Source: Nitrospirota bacterium
GTDB taxonomy: Bacteria; Nitrospirota; Thermodesulfovibrionia; Thermodesulfovibrionales; UBA6898
DNA: 7,056 nucleotides
Assembly: GCA_021787505.1 (NCBI GenBank)
Contig: JAJYLU010000090.1
Span: 1 to 7,056 of the forward strand
Direction of reading: 5' to 3'
In this document: positions 1 to 5,274 of the stretch, piece after piece
How the letters are laid out: every line of letters begins with the position of its first letter
Numbering within the stretch: the first letter of the stretch is position 1
Notes under the pieces: generated by a model
Told to the model about the DNA's origin: nothing
The model's input: the letters and a program-made list of their open reading frames with translations, nothing else
Database searches by the model: none
Made by a program: the position numbers and the translations under genes

Positions 1-190
1 GGCAAGTTTTCCGGGATGGCTAAGGTCTTTTGCGAAGGTTAATCCGGAGGCCTACGCGGTCGATGCGCTGAAGTCGGTCCTTTTCAAAAACGCGGGACTT
101 GCAACCATTTCGGGCGACATCGCCTTCCTCGCGCTCTTTACGGCGGTCATGATGACCCTTTCGATCATTACCTTCAAAAGGACGCTCTAA
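1..190 (+). CDS. ABC-2 type transporter permease, C-terminal fragment
   Basis: This is the last 62 residues of a gene that begins before the window; the first complete codon is at base 2 and the stop is TAA at 188-190. The tail reads as a short amphipathic stretch (PGWLRSFAKVNPEAYAVDAL), then a linker, then a hydrophobic segment of about 20 residues (DIAFLALFTAVMMTLSIITF) and a basic end, FKRTL. The 'NPEAYAVDALKSVL' pattern followed by one final membrane helix is typical of the C-terminus of ABC-2 family permeases (DrrB/NodJ-like exporters), which form the inner-membrane channel of an ATP-driven exporter. The partner ATPase would be expected upstream, outside the window. The substrate cannot be told from this fragment. 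There is no good terminator on the + strand straight after the stop. Confidence 0.8.
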   Translation, partial: ASFPGWLRSFAKVNPEAYAVDALKSVLFKNAGLATISGDIAFLALFTAVMMTLSIITFKRTL

Positions 191-210
191 TGGAGCGCCT
201 GGCAATAGAC

Positions 211-238
211 AAAAAGAAGCCCCGGGGGGGCCAGGGCT
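211..238 (-). terminator. Possible intrinsic terminator on the minus strand
   Basis: Read on the minus strand, AGCCC (238-234) can pair with GGGCT (222-218), and the stem is followed by TTCTTTTT (about 218-211). That is the layout of a Rho-independent terminator. On the + strand no T-tract follows the stem, so it would not serve the permease gene well. No minus-strand protein gene ends here, so if real it would end an antisense or small RNA transcript. The stem is only 5 base pairs and its loop is a C-run, so the call is weak. Confidence 0.3.
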
Positions 239-356
239 ATAAGGAGGGAGCTATATTGGTTTTAAGTATACGATCCTATTATTAAAAAACCATTAACATC
301 TGATTAATAAATCTTAATTATTGAAAGGTCTTCTCAGAACAATGATGATATTTTGC

Positions 357-487
357 ATAAAATCCCTCCTAACCTCCCTTTGCCCCCGCACACAGGCGGG
401 TTCGCCGAGGAGAAAAAGGGAGGAATTATATTCCTCTTTGGCAAAAGATGTCTGCCTGCCGGTAGGCAGGGGCGGATGGAGATTTAT
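357..487. repeat. Palindrome-rich intergenic element with imperfect terminal inverted repeats
   Basis: The ends are inverted and similar: ATAAAATCCCTCC at 357-369 against ATAAATCTCCATCC read on the minus strand from 487-474. Inside are four perfect stems: CCTCCCTTT (373-381) with AAAGGGAGG (415-423); CCCGC (385-389) with GCGGG (396-400), nested in the first; GAGGAAT (420-426) with ATTCCTC (430-436); and CCTGCC (455-460) with GGCAGG (465-470). The left half is pyrimidine-rich and the right half purine-rich. No transposase is present, so this looks like a small non-autonomous or REP/MITE-like intergenic repeat. Only one copy lies in the window, so that it is repeated in the genome is inferred from its architecture. 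Confidence 0.5.
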
Positions 488-525
488 CGACAATGTAAAT
501 CCACTTTTGATGAACACATGCGGTA

Positions 526-1635
526 ATGTCTGATCAGGCGGAAGATCTTTTTTACATAGCGGAACAGTTCGCAGCCGATGCCAGGATTGTCGATATCCGT
601 GAATTAGGGAACGGCAATATAAATGACACCTTTCTGGTAACGCTGGATGCCGGGACGGAAAAACATTTCATCCTGCAGCGTATCAACACACGCGTCTTCG
701 TTAATGCGGAACTTGTCATGCATAATATGCGCATCGCAACCGAACATATGCGCAGCCGCCTGTATCTGAAGACCTCCGTCAAGGCCCGACGATGGGAGAT
801 CCCGTCCGTGCTCCTGACACCTGACGGGAGAGCTCATCTGCGCGGCTCCGACGGTTCTTTCTGGCGCGGCCTCAGCTTCATTGAGGGCTGCAGGTCTTTT
901 GACACGATCAAGGATGAACGGCACGCGGAGGAGGTCGGGTATGCTCTCGGTATGTTCCATACGCTCCTCAGCGATCTGCCTGCCGAGACGCTGGCCGACA
1001 CGCTCGAAGGGTTTCACATAACTCCTGAATACCTCCGCCACTATGACGAGGTGCTTGCACGGCGCAGCGCCCCGGGATCGCCGGAAATACATCGCTGCAC
1101 GCGCTTCGTGAAGGACCGATACGCCTGGGCCCATGTGCTTGAGGATGCGAAAAAAGAGGGGAGACTGCGCCTTCGCCCGATCCACGGCGATCCCAAGGTC
1201 GACAACATTATGATCGATGAGGCCACGGGGCGGGCAGCCGGCATCGTCGACCTTGATACGGTCAAGCCTGGTCTTGTCCACTATGACATCGGCGACTGCC
1301 TCCGCTCGGGCTGCAACCCATCGGGAGAAGAGACCATGAAATGGGAAGGGGTTCTCTTCGATACGGATATTTGCCGGGCCATCTTCCGGGGTTATCTGGC
1401 GGATGCCCGGAGGTTCCTCACGGAGGATGACTTTGCCTACCTTTACGATGCGGTCCGTTTGATCGCATTCGAGCTCGGGTTGAGGTTCTTCACAGACTTT
1501 CTGGAAGGCGATGTCTATTTCAAGGTCAAACAGCCGGAACACAACCTTGCCAGGGCGCTCGTCCAGTTCAGGCTCGTGGAAAGCATCGAGTCGCAGGAGG
1601 CGGCGATTCGCAAGATCATACGGGACTTGAGATGA
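526..1635 (+). CDS. Phosphotransferase of the aminoglycoside-kinase fold, N-acetylhexosamine 1-kinase (NahK)-like
   Basis: This 369-residue protein has the choline/aminoglycoside kinase fold. The N-terminal lobe has a nucleotide-binding strand-loop (LGNGNINDTFLV, 27-38) and FILQRIN at 48-54, both typical of the NahK-like branch. The catalytic loop is HGDPKVDNIM (220-229; D222 as likely base, N227 for metal), and the metal-binding segment is IVDLDTVKPGLVHYDIGD (240-257; D242 or D244). Bifidobacterial NahK, of nearly the same length (about 360), phosphorylates GlcNAc/GalNAc at C1 with ATP. By analogy this is probably a cytoplasmic sugar or amino-sugar kinase; the substrate is unproven. ATG 526 is the only in-frame start after the stop at 511-513. 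It lacks a clear Shine-Dalgarno, and the short frames 510-533 and 518-526 run into it. Its TGA overlaps the ATG of the next gene (ATGA), so the two form an operon. An open frame on the opposite strand (604-1683) is a shadow. Confidence 0.8.
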   Translation: MSDQAEDLFYIAEQFAADARIVDIRELGNGNINDTFLVTLDAGTEKHFILQRINTRVFVNAELVMHNMRIATEHMRSRLYLKTSVKARRWEIPSVLLTPDGRAHLRGSDGSFWRGLSFIEGCRSFDTIKDERHAEEVGYALGMFHTLLSDLPAETLADTLEGFHITPEYLRHYDEVLARRSAPGSPEIHRCTRFVKDRYAWAHVLEDAKKEGRLRLRPIHGDPKVDNIMIDEATGRAAGIVDLDTVKPGLVHYDIGDCLRSGCNPSGEETMKWEGVLFDTDICRAIFRGYLADARRFLTEDDFAYLYDAVRLIAFELGLRFFTDFLEGDVYFKVKQPEHNLARALVQFRLVESIESQEAAIRKIIRDLR

Positions 1636-2168
1636 GGCGTGCGAGCTTTTCCTTAGTGCCTTTTTCGGGAGCTGGGCTTCCACCCGGCGCAGGGATCATC
1701 GGCGCCATGGTACGGAATGCCAACAAATTCACGATCCGGTACGAACTGCTGTCCGCATCAAAGGTCGCGGTCCCGCCACCTGTGGATGCGCCCGCACGCA
1801 CGGACCGACTATGGGAGAACACCTGTTTCGAGTTCTTTCTCTGCCCGAAGAATTCCGATCACTATTGGGAGCTCAACCTGTCTCCGGCCGGCCACTGGAA
1901 TGTCTACCGGTTCGCATCCTATCGGAAAGGAATGCAGGAGGAGCATGCCTTTACCGCCCTTCCCTTTTCCGTTATTGCCGAACCGGATTCGCTGGTTCTT
2001 GCCCTGGAGGCAGATCTTACTACGCTTATTAGCAGCGACGAGGCGGTCGACGCAGGAATCTCAGCGGTCGTCAGGTTGATCGACGGCACCTTCACATATT
2101 GGGCGCTCAGTCACCCCGGCCCCCAGCCGGATTTTCACCTGCGAGACGGCTTTATTTTGGAGTTTTGA
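1632..2168 (+). CDS. DOMON-like domain protein (MurB-associated DOMON type)
   Basis: This 178-residue protein is one DOMON-like beta-sandwich domain over nearly its full length. Diagnostic patches are LWENTCFEFFL (60-70), YWELNLSPAGHWNVYRF (78-94) with SYRKGM (96-101), and the C-terminal YWALSHPGPQPDFHLRDGF (156-174). These match the bacterial subgroup described beside or fused to MurB. DOMON domains usually bind haem or sugars. No function is established for this subgroup to my knowledge, and I see no signal peptide, so it is probably cytoplasmic. The start at ATG 1632 overlaps the kinase stop (ATGA), and the residues from SFSLVPF onward fit the family's N-terminus, which supports this start although no strong ribosome binding site is seen. 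A sugar-binding role would fit the kinase partner, but that is inference. Confidence 0.7.
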   Translation: MRRASFSLVPFSGAGLPPGAGIIGAMVRNANKFTIRYELLSASKVAVPPPVDAPARTDRLWENTCFEFFLCPKNSDHYWELNLSPAGHWNVYRFASYRKGMQEEHAFTALPFSVIAEPDSLVLALEADLTTLISSDEAVDAGISAVVRLIDGTFTYWALSHPGPQPDFHLRDGFILEF

Positions 2169-2601
2169 ACGTGCAGATATCAGTTTCTCTTCGAATTAAA
2201 CGCCCACTGGATTATCGTCGAGTGAGATGTACCCCTCCTAACAAACGTTTCCCATAAGACGGGGCCAGCGTTAATTTCTCCCTAATTCCCGCGCCCCCCA
2301 TCATTACGGAGATGAAGCTTTCAATCAGAATTGCTAACTTAGTCTAATGACCTCTTTCCTGAAATAAACGTTTGCTGGCACGATCCCAAAATTCGTGTCA
2401 GACACCTATCAACACGCATGAGGTTAAGAGCCGTCCGGCCTGACTCCATAGAATGATATCAAAGAAGGGTCTCTTGCGTTTCTGAAGGGAAACAGTCTGG
2501 ATTCCTAAAATTTGGATTTGAGCGATACCCTGCTTTTATTGCTTTTACTGTTGAGAAACAAATACTCCAATAGTTATAATTTGTTATGAGAGTATCGGCT
2601 C
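2169..2601. other. Non-coding spacer before the chemosensory operon
   Basis: No convincing gene lies on either strand in these 433 bases. I see an inverted repeat of 13 bases with 11 matches (2238-2250 and 2366-2378, both built on AAACGTTT), an 11-base hairpin palindrome GTGTC-A-GACAC at 2395-2405, a small hairpin GTTTC/GAAAC at 2478-2493, and an AT-rich 3' end from about 2500 that carries the operon promoter. No good terminator follows the DOMON-like gene. The left part could be decayed mobile DNA, but no coding remnant is recognisable. Confidence 0.5.
2551..2580 (+). promoter_or_regulatory. Sigma70-type promoter of the chemosensory operon
   Basis: A -35 box TTGAGA (2551-2556; five of six consensus bases) and a perfect -10 box TATAAT (2575-2580) are 18 bp apart. 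The predicted start of transcription, near 2587, leaves a leader of only about 15 bases before the GTG at 2602, with a weak GAGAG (2588-2592) as ribosome binding site. No FliA-type (sigma28) or proper sigma54 promoter is visible, which argues for vegetative expression instead of flagellar regulon control. Confidence 0.6.
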
Positions 2602-3075
2602 GTGGAAAATCCTGGTAAACTTTTTGCCTTTGCCGTTGAAGGGCAGAGGTACGCACTATATCTTTCCGCAGTTGAAAAAATTGTCCGCGCTGTTGAAGTC
2701 ACGCCTCTTCCGAAGGCTCCGGAGATCGTTTCCGGCTTGATCAACATGCACGGGCAGGTCATACCGGTCCTTAATATTCGGAGGCGGTTCCGACTGCCGG
2801 AACGAGAGATAGGGGCCTCCGACCAGTTTATCATCGCCCGCACTTCGAAACGGACTGTTGCTCTTTGTGCCGACGACGTAAGCGGCGTGATCGAGCACCC
2901 TGAACAAGAAGTGACCCGAGCGCAAGAGATTTTGCCGCATATGGAATATGTCGAGGGCGTAATGAAACTGGATGATGGTATTGTCCTCATCCACGACCTT
3001 GACACCTTCCTCTCACTGGAGGAAGAAAATAAACTGGACAAGGCGGTAGACAAAACAAATGAGGAGAGGCGGTGA
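2602..3075 (+). CDS. cheW: CheW-type coupling protein (first of two)
   Basis: This 157-residue protein is a single CheW domain, a two-lobed SH3-like beta-barrel fold that links chemoreceptors to the CheA kinase at the receptor tip. Visible landmarks are FAFAVEGQRYALYLSAVEKI (8-27), VEVTPLPKAPEIVSGLINMHG (31-51), VIPVLNIRRRF (53-63), and the C-terminal lobe MKLDDGIVLIHDLDTFLS (121-138). The usual NLRG/NVRG loop is here INMHG, so histidine (H50) replaces the conserved arginine; the second CheW of the operon keeps the arginine. The tail after 139 is charged. GTG 2602 is the only plausible start: an in-frame TGA lies at 2587-2589 and the ATG at 2586 is in another frame. The end overlaps cheR by four bases (GTGA). 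By position it corresponds to WspB of Wsp-type systems. Confidence 0.9.
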   Translation: MENPGKLFAFAVEGQRYALYLSAVEKIVRAVEVTPLPKAPEIVSGLINMHGQVIPVLNIRRRFRLPEREIGASDQFIIARTSKRTVALCADDVSGVIEHPEQEVTRAQEILPHMEYVEGVMKLDDGIVLIHDLDTFLSLEEENKLDKAVDKTNEERR

Positions 3076-4601
3076 AGGCGGCGGTTTCGAAAGAGCTCCT
3101 TGAGCAGTTCGGCGATTACATTGAGGATCGCATGGGCCTGTACTTTCCGAAGGAGCGGAGTAAGGACCTGGAGAAAGGCCTCCGCGGGGCCTGTGCCGGG
3201 CTTGGGTTTGTCGATCTGGAATCCTGTGCACGGCATATCATGCAGTCACCGAAGACGAAGACACAAATCGAAGTGCTTGCGAGCCACCTTACCGTGGGCG
3301 AAACTTATTTTTTCCGGGACGGGAAGGGCTTCGATATACTCGAGACAGAGATTTTCCCCGAACTGATACGTATTCGGAAGAATACGGGCAAGTATCTGAG
3401 GATCTGGTCCGCCGGATGTGCCACCGGGGAAGAGCCTTATTCCCTCGCCATCCTGCTCACCAGACTGATAAAGGATATCGGGGAATGGAATATCTCTATC
3501 CTTGCTACCGATATCAATCCCTCTTTTCTTCAGAAGGCATCGCTTGGCATTTACGGCGAGTGGTCCTTTCGTGATGTTCCCGCATGGGTAAGACGACGTT
3601 ATTTCCGGCGGCTGGAACGGGGCCGTTTCGAGGTCCTTTCCTACATAAGAAAAAGCGTGACTTTTTTCTATCACAATCTCGCTGGAGACCCATGTCCCTC
3701 TCTCATGAACAATACCAACGCCATGGATCTTGTCCTCTGCCGGAACATGCTTATGTATTTCTCCCCGGAAAACCAGATAAAAGTTGCCGGGAAACTTTAT
3801 CACAGTCTTGTGAACGGCGGCTGGCTGATGGTGAGTCCGGCCGAGGTCTCCTCTGTCGTCTCTTCACCGTTCTTGCCCGTGCAATTCCCTGGAGCGACCC
3901 TTTACAGAAAAGACATTGCAGGGGCCAGGACGACAAAAAGCCCTGTCCCACAAACAGCAACACATTTTCCGGAATCTTATCAAACAATCATTACGTGCCC
4001 TCAATCGGAGGTGCCGCTGCCTGCGGCCGAGTCGGGCAAGTCTTTGTCGGAGACGCGGTCTCACCTGGATGAAGATTCGGCTTCCTTTTCCCCTCCGGCT
4101 ATGGACCCTTATGCCGGGGCGCTTAGGTCCTATGAGCTGGGCTGTTACGCCGACGCAGAAGAAAAGCTACGGTCCCTGTTGACCGGAGACGTTCCTCACG
4201 GTCCTGCATGGGCTCTTCTCTCCCGCGTCAACGCCAACGTCGGACAACTTTCGAAGGCGAGGGAGTTTTGCGAGAAGGCCATTTCAGCAGACAAGCTGAA
4301 TCCTGCGTATCGTTATCTACTTGCGACCATTATGCAGGAAAGCGGTCGCCAAGAGGAATCGGAGGCGTCCCTGAAGCGAACGTTATATCTAGACCAGAAT
4401 TTTGTACCCGCCCATTTCGCTCTCGGAAATCTAGCCTTACGACAGGGAAAAACCAGGGAGTCCGGAAGACATTTTAGAAACGCCCTGTCGGCGCTGCGGT
4501 CGTACCGGCCTGACGATATTATTCCGGAGTCCGAGGGTATTACGGCAAAAAGGATGATAGAGATTATTAACACAGCCGTTTCAGAGAAAACCCTGACATG
4601 A
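3072..4601 (+). CDS. cheR: CheR methyltransferase with C-terminal TPR domain (WspC-like)
   Basis: CheR transfers methyl groups from S-adenosylmethionine to glutamates of the chemoreceptor. In this 509-residue protein the helical CheR N-domain covers about 1-65 and ends in TVGETYFFRD (74-83). The catalytic domain follows, with the SAM-binding IWSAGCATGEEPYS (111-124), the acidic ILATDIN (143-149) and the family signature LVLCRNMLMYF (220-230). Residues about 285-342 are a Pro/Ser/Thr-rich linker. Residues about 343-475 hold three to four TPR-like helical pairs (for example GPAWALLSRVNANVGQLSKA and FVPAHFALGNLALRQGK), typical of CheR-TPR proteins of Wsp/ACF systems, where the TPRs are thought to dock partner proteins. 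Start GTG 3072 follows GAGGAG (3061-3066) by five bases and overlaps the cheW stop; the end overlaps the next ATG (ATGA). It is slightly longer than typical WspC because of the linker. Confidence 0.92.
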   Translation: MKAAVSKELLEQFGDYIEDRMGLYFPKERSKDLEKGLRGACAGLGFVDLESCARHIMQSPKTKTQIEVLASHLTVGETYFFRDGKGFDILETEIFPELIRIRKNTGKYLRIWSAGCATGEEPYSLAILLTRLIKDIGEWNISILATDINPSFLQKASLGIYGEWSFRDVPAWVRRRYFRRLERGRFEVLSYIRKSVTFFYHNLAGDPCPSLMNNTNAMDLVLCRNMLMYFSPENQIKVAGKLYHSLVNGGWLMVSPAEVSSVVSSPFLPVQFPGATLYRKDIAGARTTKSPVPQTATHFPESYQTIITCPQSEVPLPAAESGKSLSETRSHLDEDSASFSPPAMDPYAGALRSYELGCYADAEEKLRSLLTGDVPHGPAWALLSRVNANVGQLSKAREFCEKAISADKLNPAYRYLLATIMQESGRQEESEASLKRTLYLDQNFVPAHFALGNLALRQGKTRESGRHFRNALSALRSYRPDDIIPESEGITAKRMIEIINTAVSEKTLT

Positions 4602-5218
4602 CCGACAAAAAAGCTTCCCAACCTCGGACCCCTGTCGACTGGAATGAAGTGCGGAAACGCCTGAATAAGGTCCAGACCATGATTGGACAGGATTGGGCGC
4701 CAGGCCCTGAAGAAGAGAAAAAGACCCTTCGTGAGAGGGCCAGGGCCCTTGCGAAGAAATCTGGGGAAAAGACCTCCGGGGAAGAGATGGAGATTGTCGA
4801 ATTTCTCCTTGCCTATGAGAGGTACGGGGTCGACATATCGCACGTGCGGGAGGTTTATCCCCTGAATGATTTGACGCCGGTCCCATGCACACCCCCGTTC
4901 GTTTTAGGCATTATCAATGTTCGCGGACAGGTCCTTTCGGTCATAGACTTGAAAAAATTCTTCGACCTTCCAGAGAAGGGCCTCGGCGATCTCAATAAAG
5001 TCGTCATCCTCAGATCGGACACCATGGAATTCGGTGTCCTTGCCGACGCGGTTTTGGGGATCAGCAGTGTTTTGGTGAATGAGCTGCAGCCGTCGCTTCC
5101 CACGCTGTCGGGCATACGCGAAGAGTACCTCAGGGGGATAGCGAAAGACAGGACTGTGATTTTGGATGCGGAGAAGCTGTTGTCGGACAGGAATCTCATT
5201 GTGTATGAAGAGATATAG
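4598..5218 (+). CDS. cheW: CheW-type coupling protein with N-terminal extension (WspD-like)
   Basis: This 206-residue protein has a CheW domain at about 63-203, preceded by some 60 mostly charged, helical residues. The extension contains DWNEVRKRL (14-22) and LRERARALAK (44-53), a pattern I associate with the second CheW of Wsp/ACF operons. The core has VEFLLAYERYGVDISHVREV (67-86), LTPVPCTPPFVLGIINVRG (92-110; conserved R109) and VIDLKKFFDLP (115-125). It should couple the receptor to CheA; the extension may set its placement in the array or bind CheR-TPR, which is inference. The ATG overlaps the cheR stop (ATGA) and has only a weak GAGAA upstream, so translation probably depends on coupling. 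The stop TAG is at 5216-5218. Confidence 0.9.
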   Translation: MTDKKASQPRTPVDWNEVRKRLNKVQTMIGQDWAPGPEEEKKTLRERARALAKKSGEKTSGEEMEIVEFLLAYERYGVDISHVREVYPLNDLTPVPCTPPFVLGIINVRGQVLSVIDLKKFFDLPEKGLGDLNKVVILRSDTMEFGVLADAVLGISSVLVNELQPSLPTLSGIREEYLRGIAKDRTVILDAEKLLSDRNLIVYEEI

Positions 5219-5274
5219 AGCGGATTTATTGATGAACTGGGAAAAAAGAAAATAATTTTTCATGGAGGTTCGGC
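5219..5274 (+). promoter_or_regulatory. Short gap with strong ribosome binding site for the chemoreceptor
   Basis: This 56-base gap is A/T-rich in its middle. It carries GGAGGT at 5264-5269, five bases before ATG 5275, which decides the receptor start. An A-run followed by a T-run (GAAAATAATTTTTC, 5249-5262) could form a weak hairpin but has no G/C stem, so I do not call it a terminator. This independent, strong site fits the need for more receptor than CheR protein. Confidence 0.7.

Larger units (their letters stand above)
191..525. other. Non-coding spacer between permease and kinase genes
   Basis: These 335 bases hold no convincing protein gene; the longer open frames here run through palindromic sequence and resemble no protein I know. 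From left to right I see a G/C-rich hairpin at 218-238 (T-tract only on the minus strand), the direct repeat GCTATA at 236-241 and 250-255 flanking a strong Shine-Dalgarno-like AGGAGGGA, an AT-rich stretch at about 262-320, and a palindromic element at 357-487. The promoter of the kinase gene must lie here or inside the element, but I cannot pick one hexamer pair with confidence. Confidence 0.6.

Noticed and set aside
321..533. Open frame of 70 codons on the + strand before the kinase
   Set aside because: It runs through the palindromic element, so its sequence follows from the repeat; no family pattern and no good start context.
604..1683. Long open frame (359 codons) on the minus strand opposite the kinase gene
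   Set aside because: It mirrors the coding frame of a GC-rich gene and shows no recognisable motif, while the + strand frame has complete kinase motifs.
2377..2398. Possible sigma54 promoter beginning TGGCACG
   Set aside because: The -24-like word is present, but the expected GC of the -12 element is missing at the right distance.
2459..2656. Open frame of 65 codons on the minus strand over the promoter and start of cheW
   Set aside because: It covers an AT-rich promoter region and the cheW start, with no ribosome binding site or homology pattern seen.
2574..3236. Open frame of 220 codons on the minus strand opposite the first cheW and the start of cheR
   Set aside because: Serine/arginine-rich with no family pattern; the + strand CheW and CheR are unmistakable.
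4313..4843. Open frame of 176 codons on the minus strand across the cheR-cheW junction
   Set aside because: A shadow of two real overlapping + strand genes; it has no domain resemblance.
5249..5262. A/T-only hairpin before the chemoreceptor as terminator
   Set aside because: The stem has almost no G/C pairs, lies inside an operon and overlaps the approach to the ribosome binding site.
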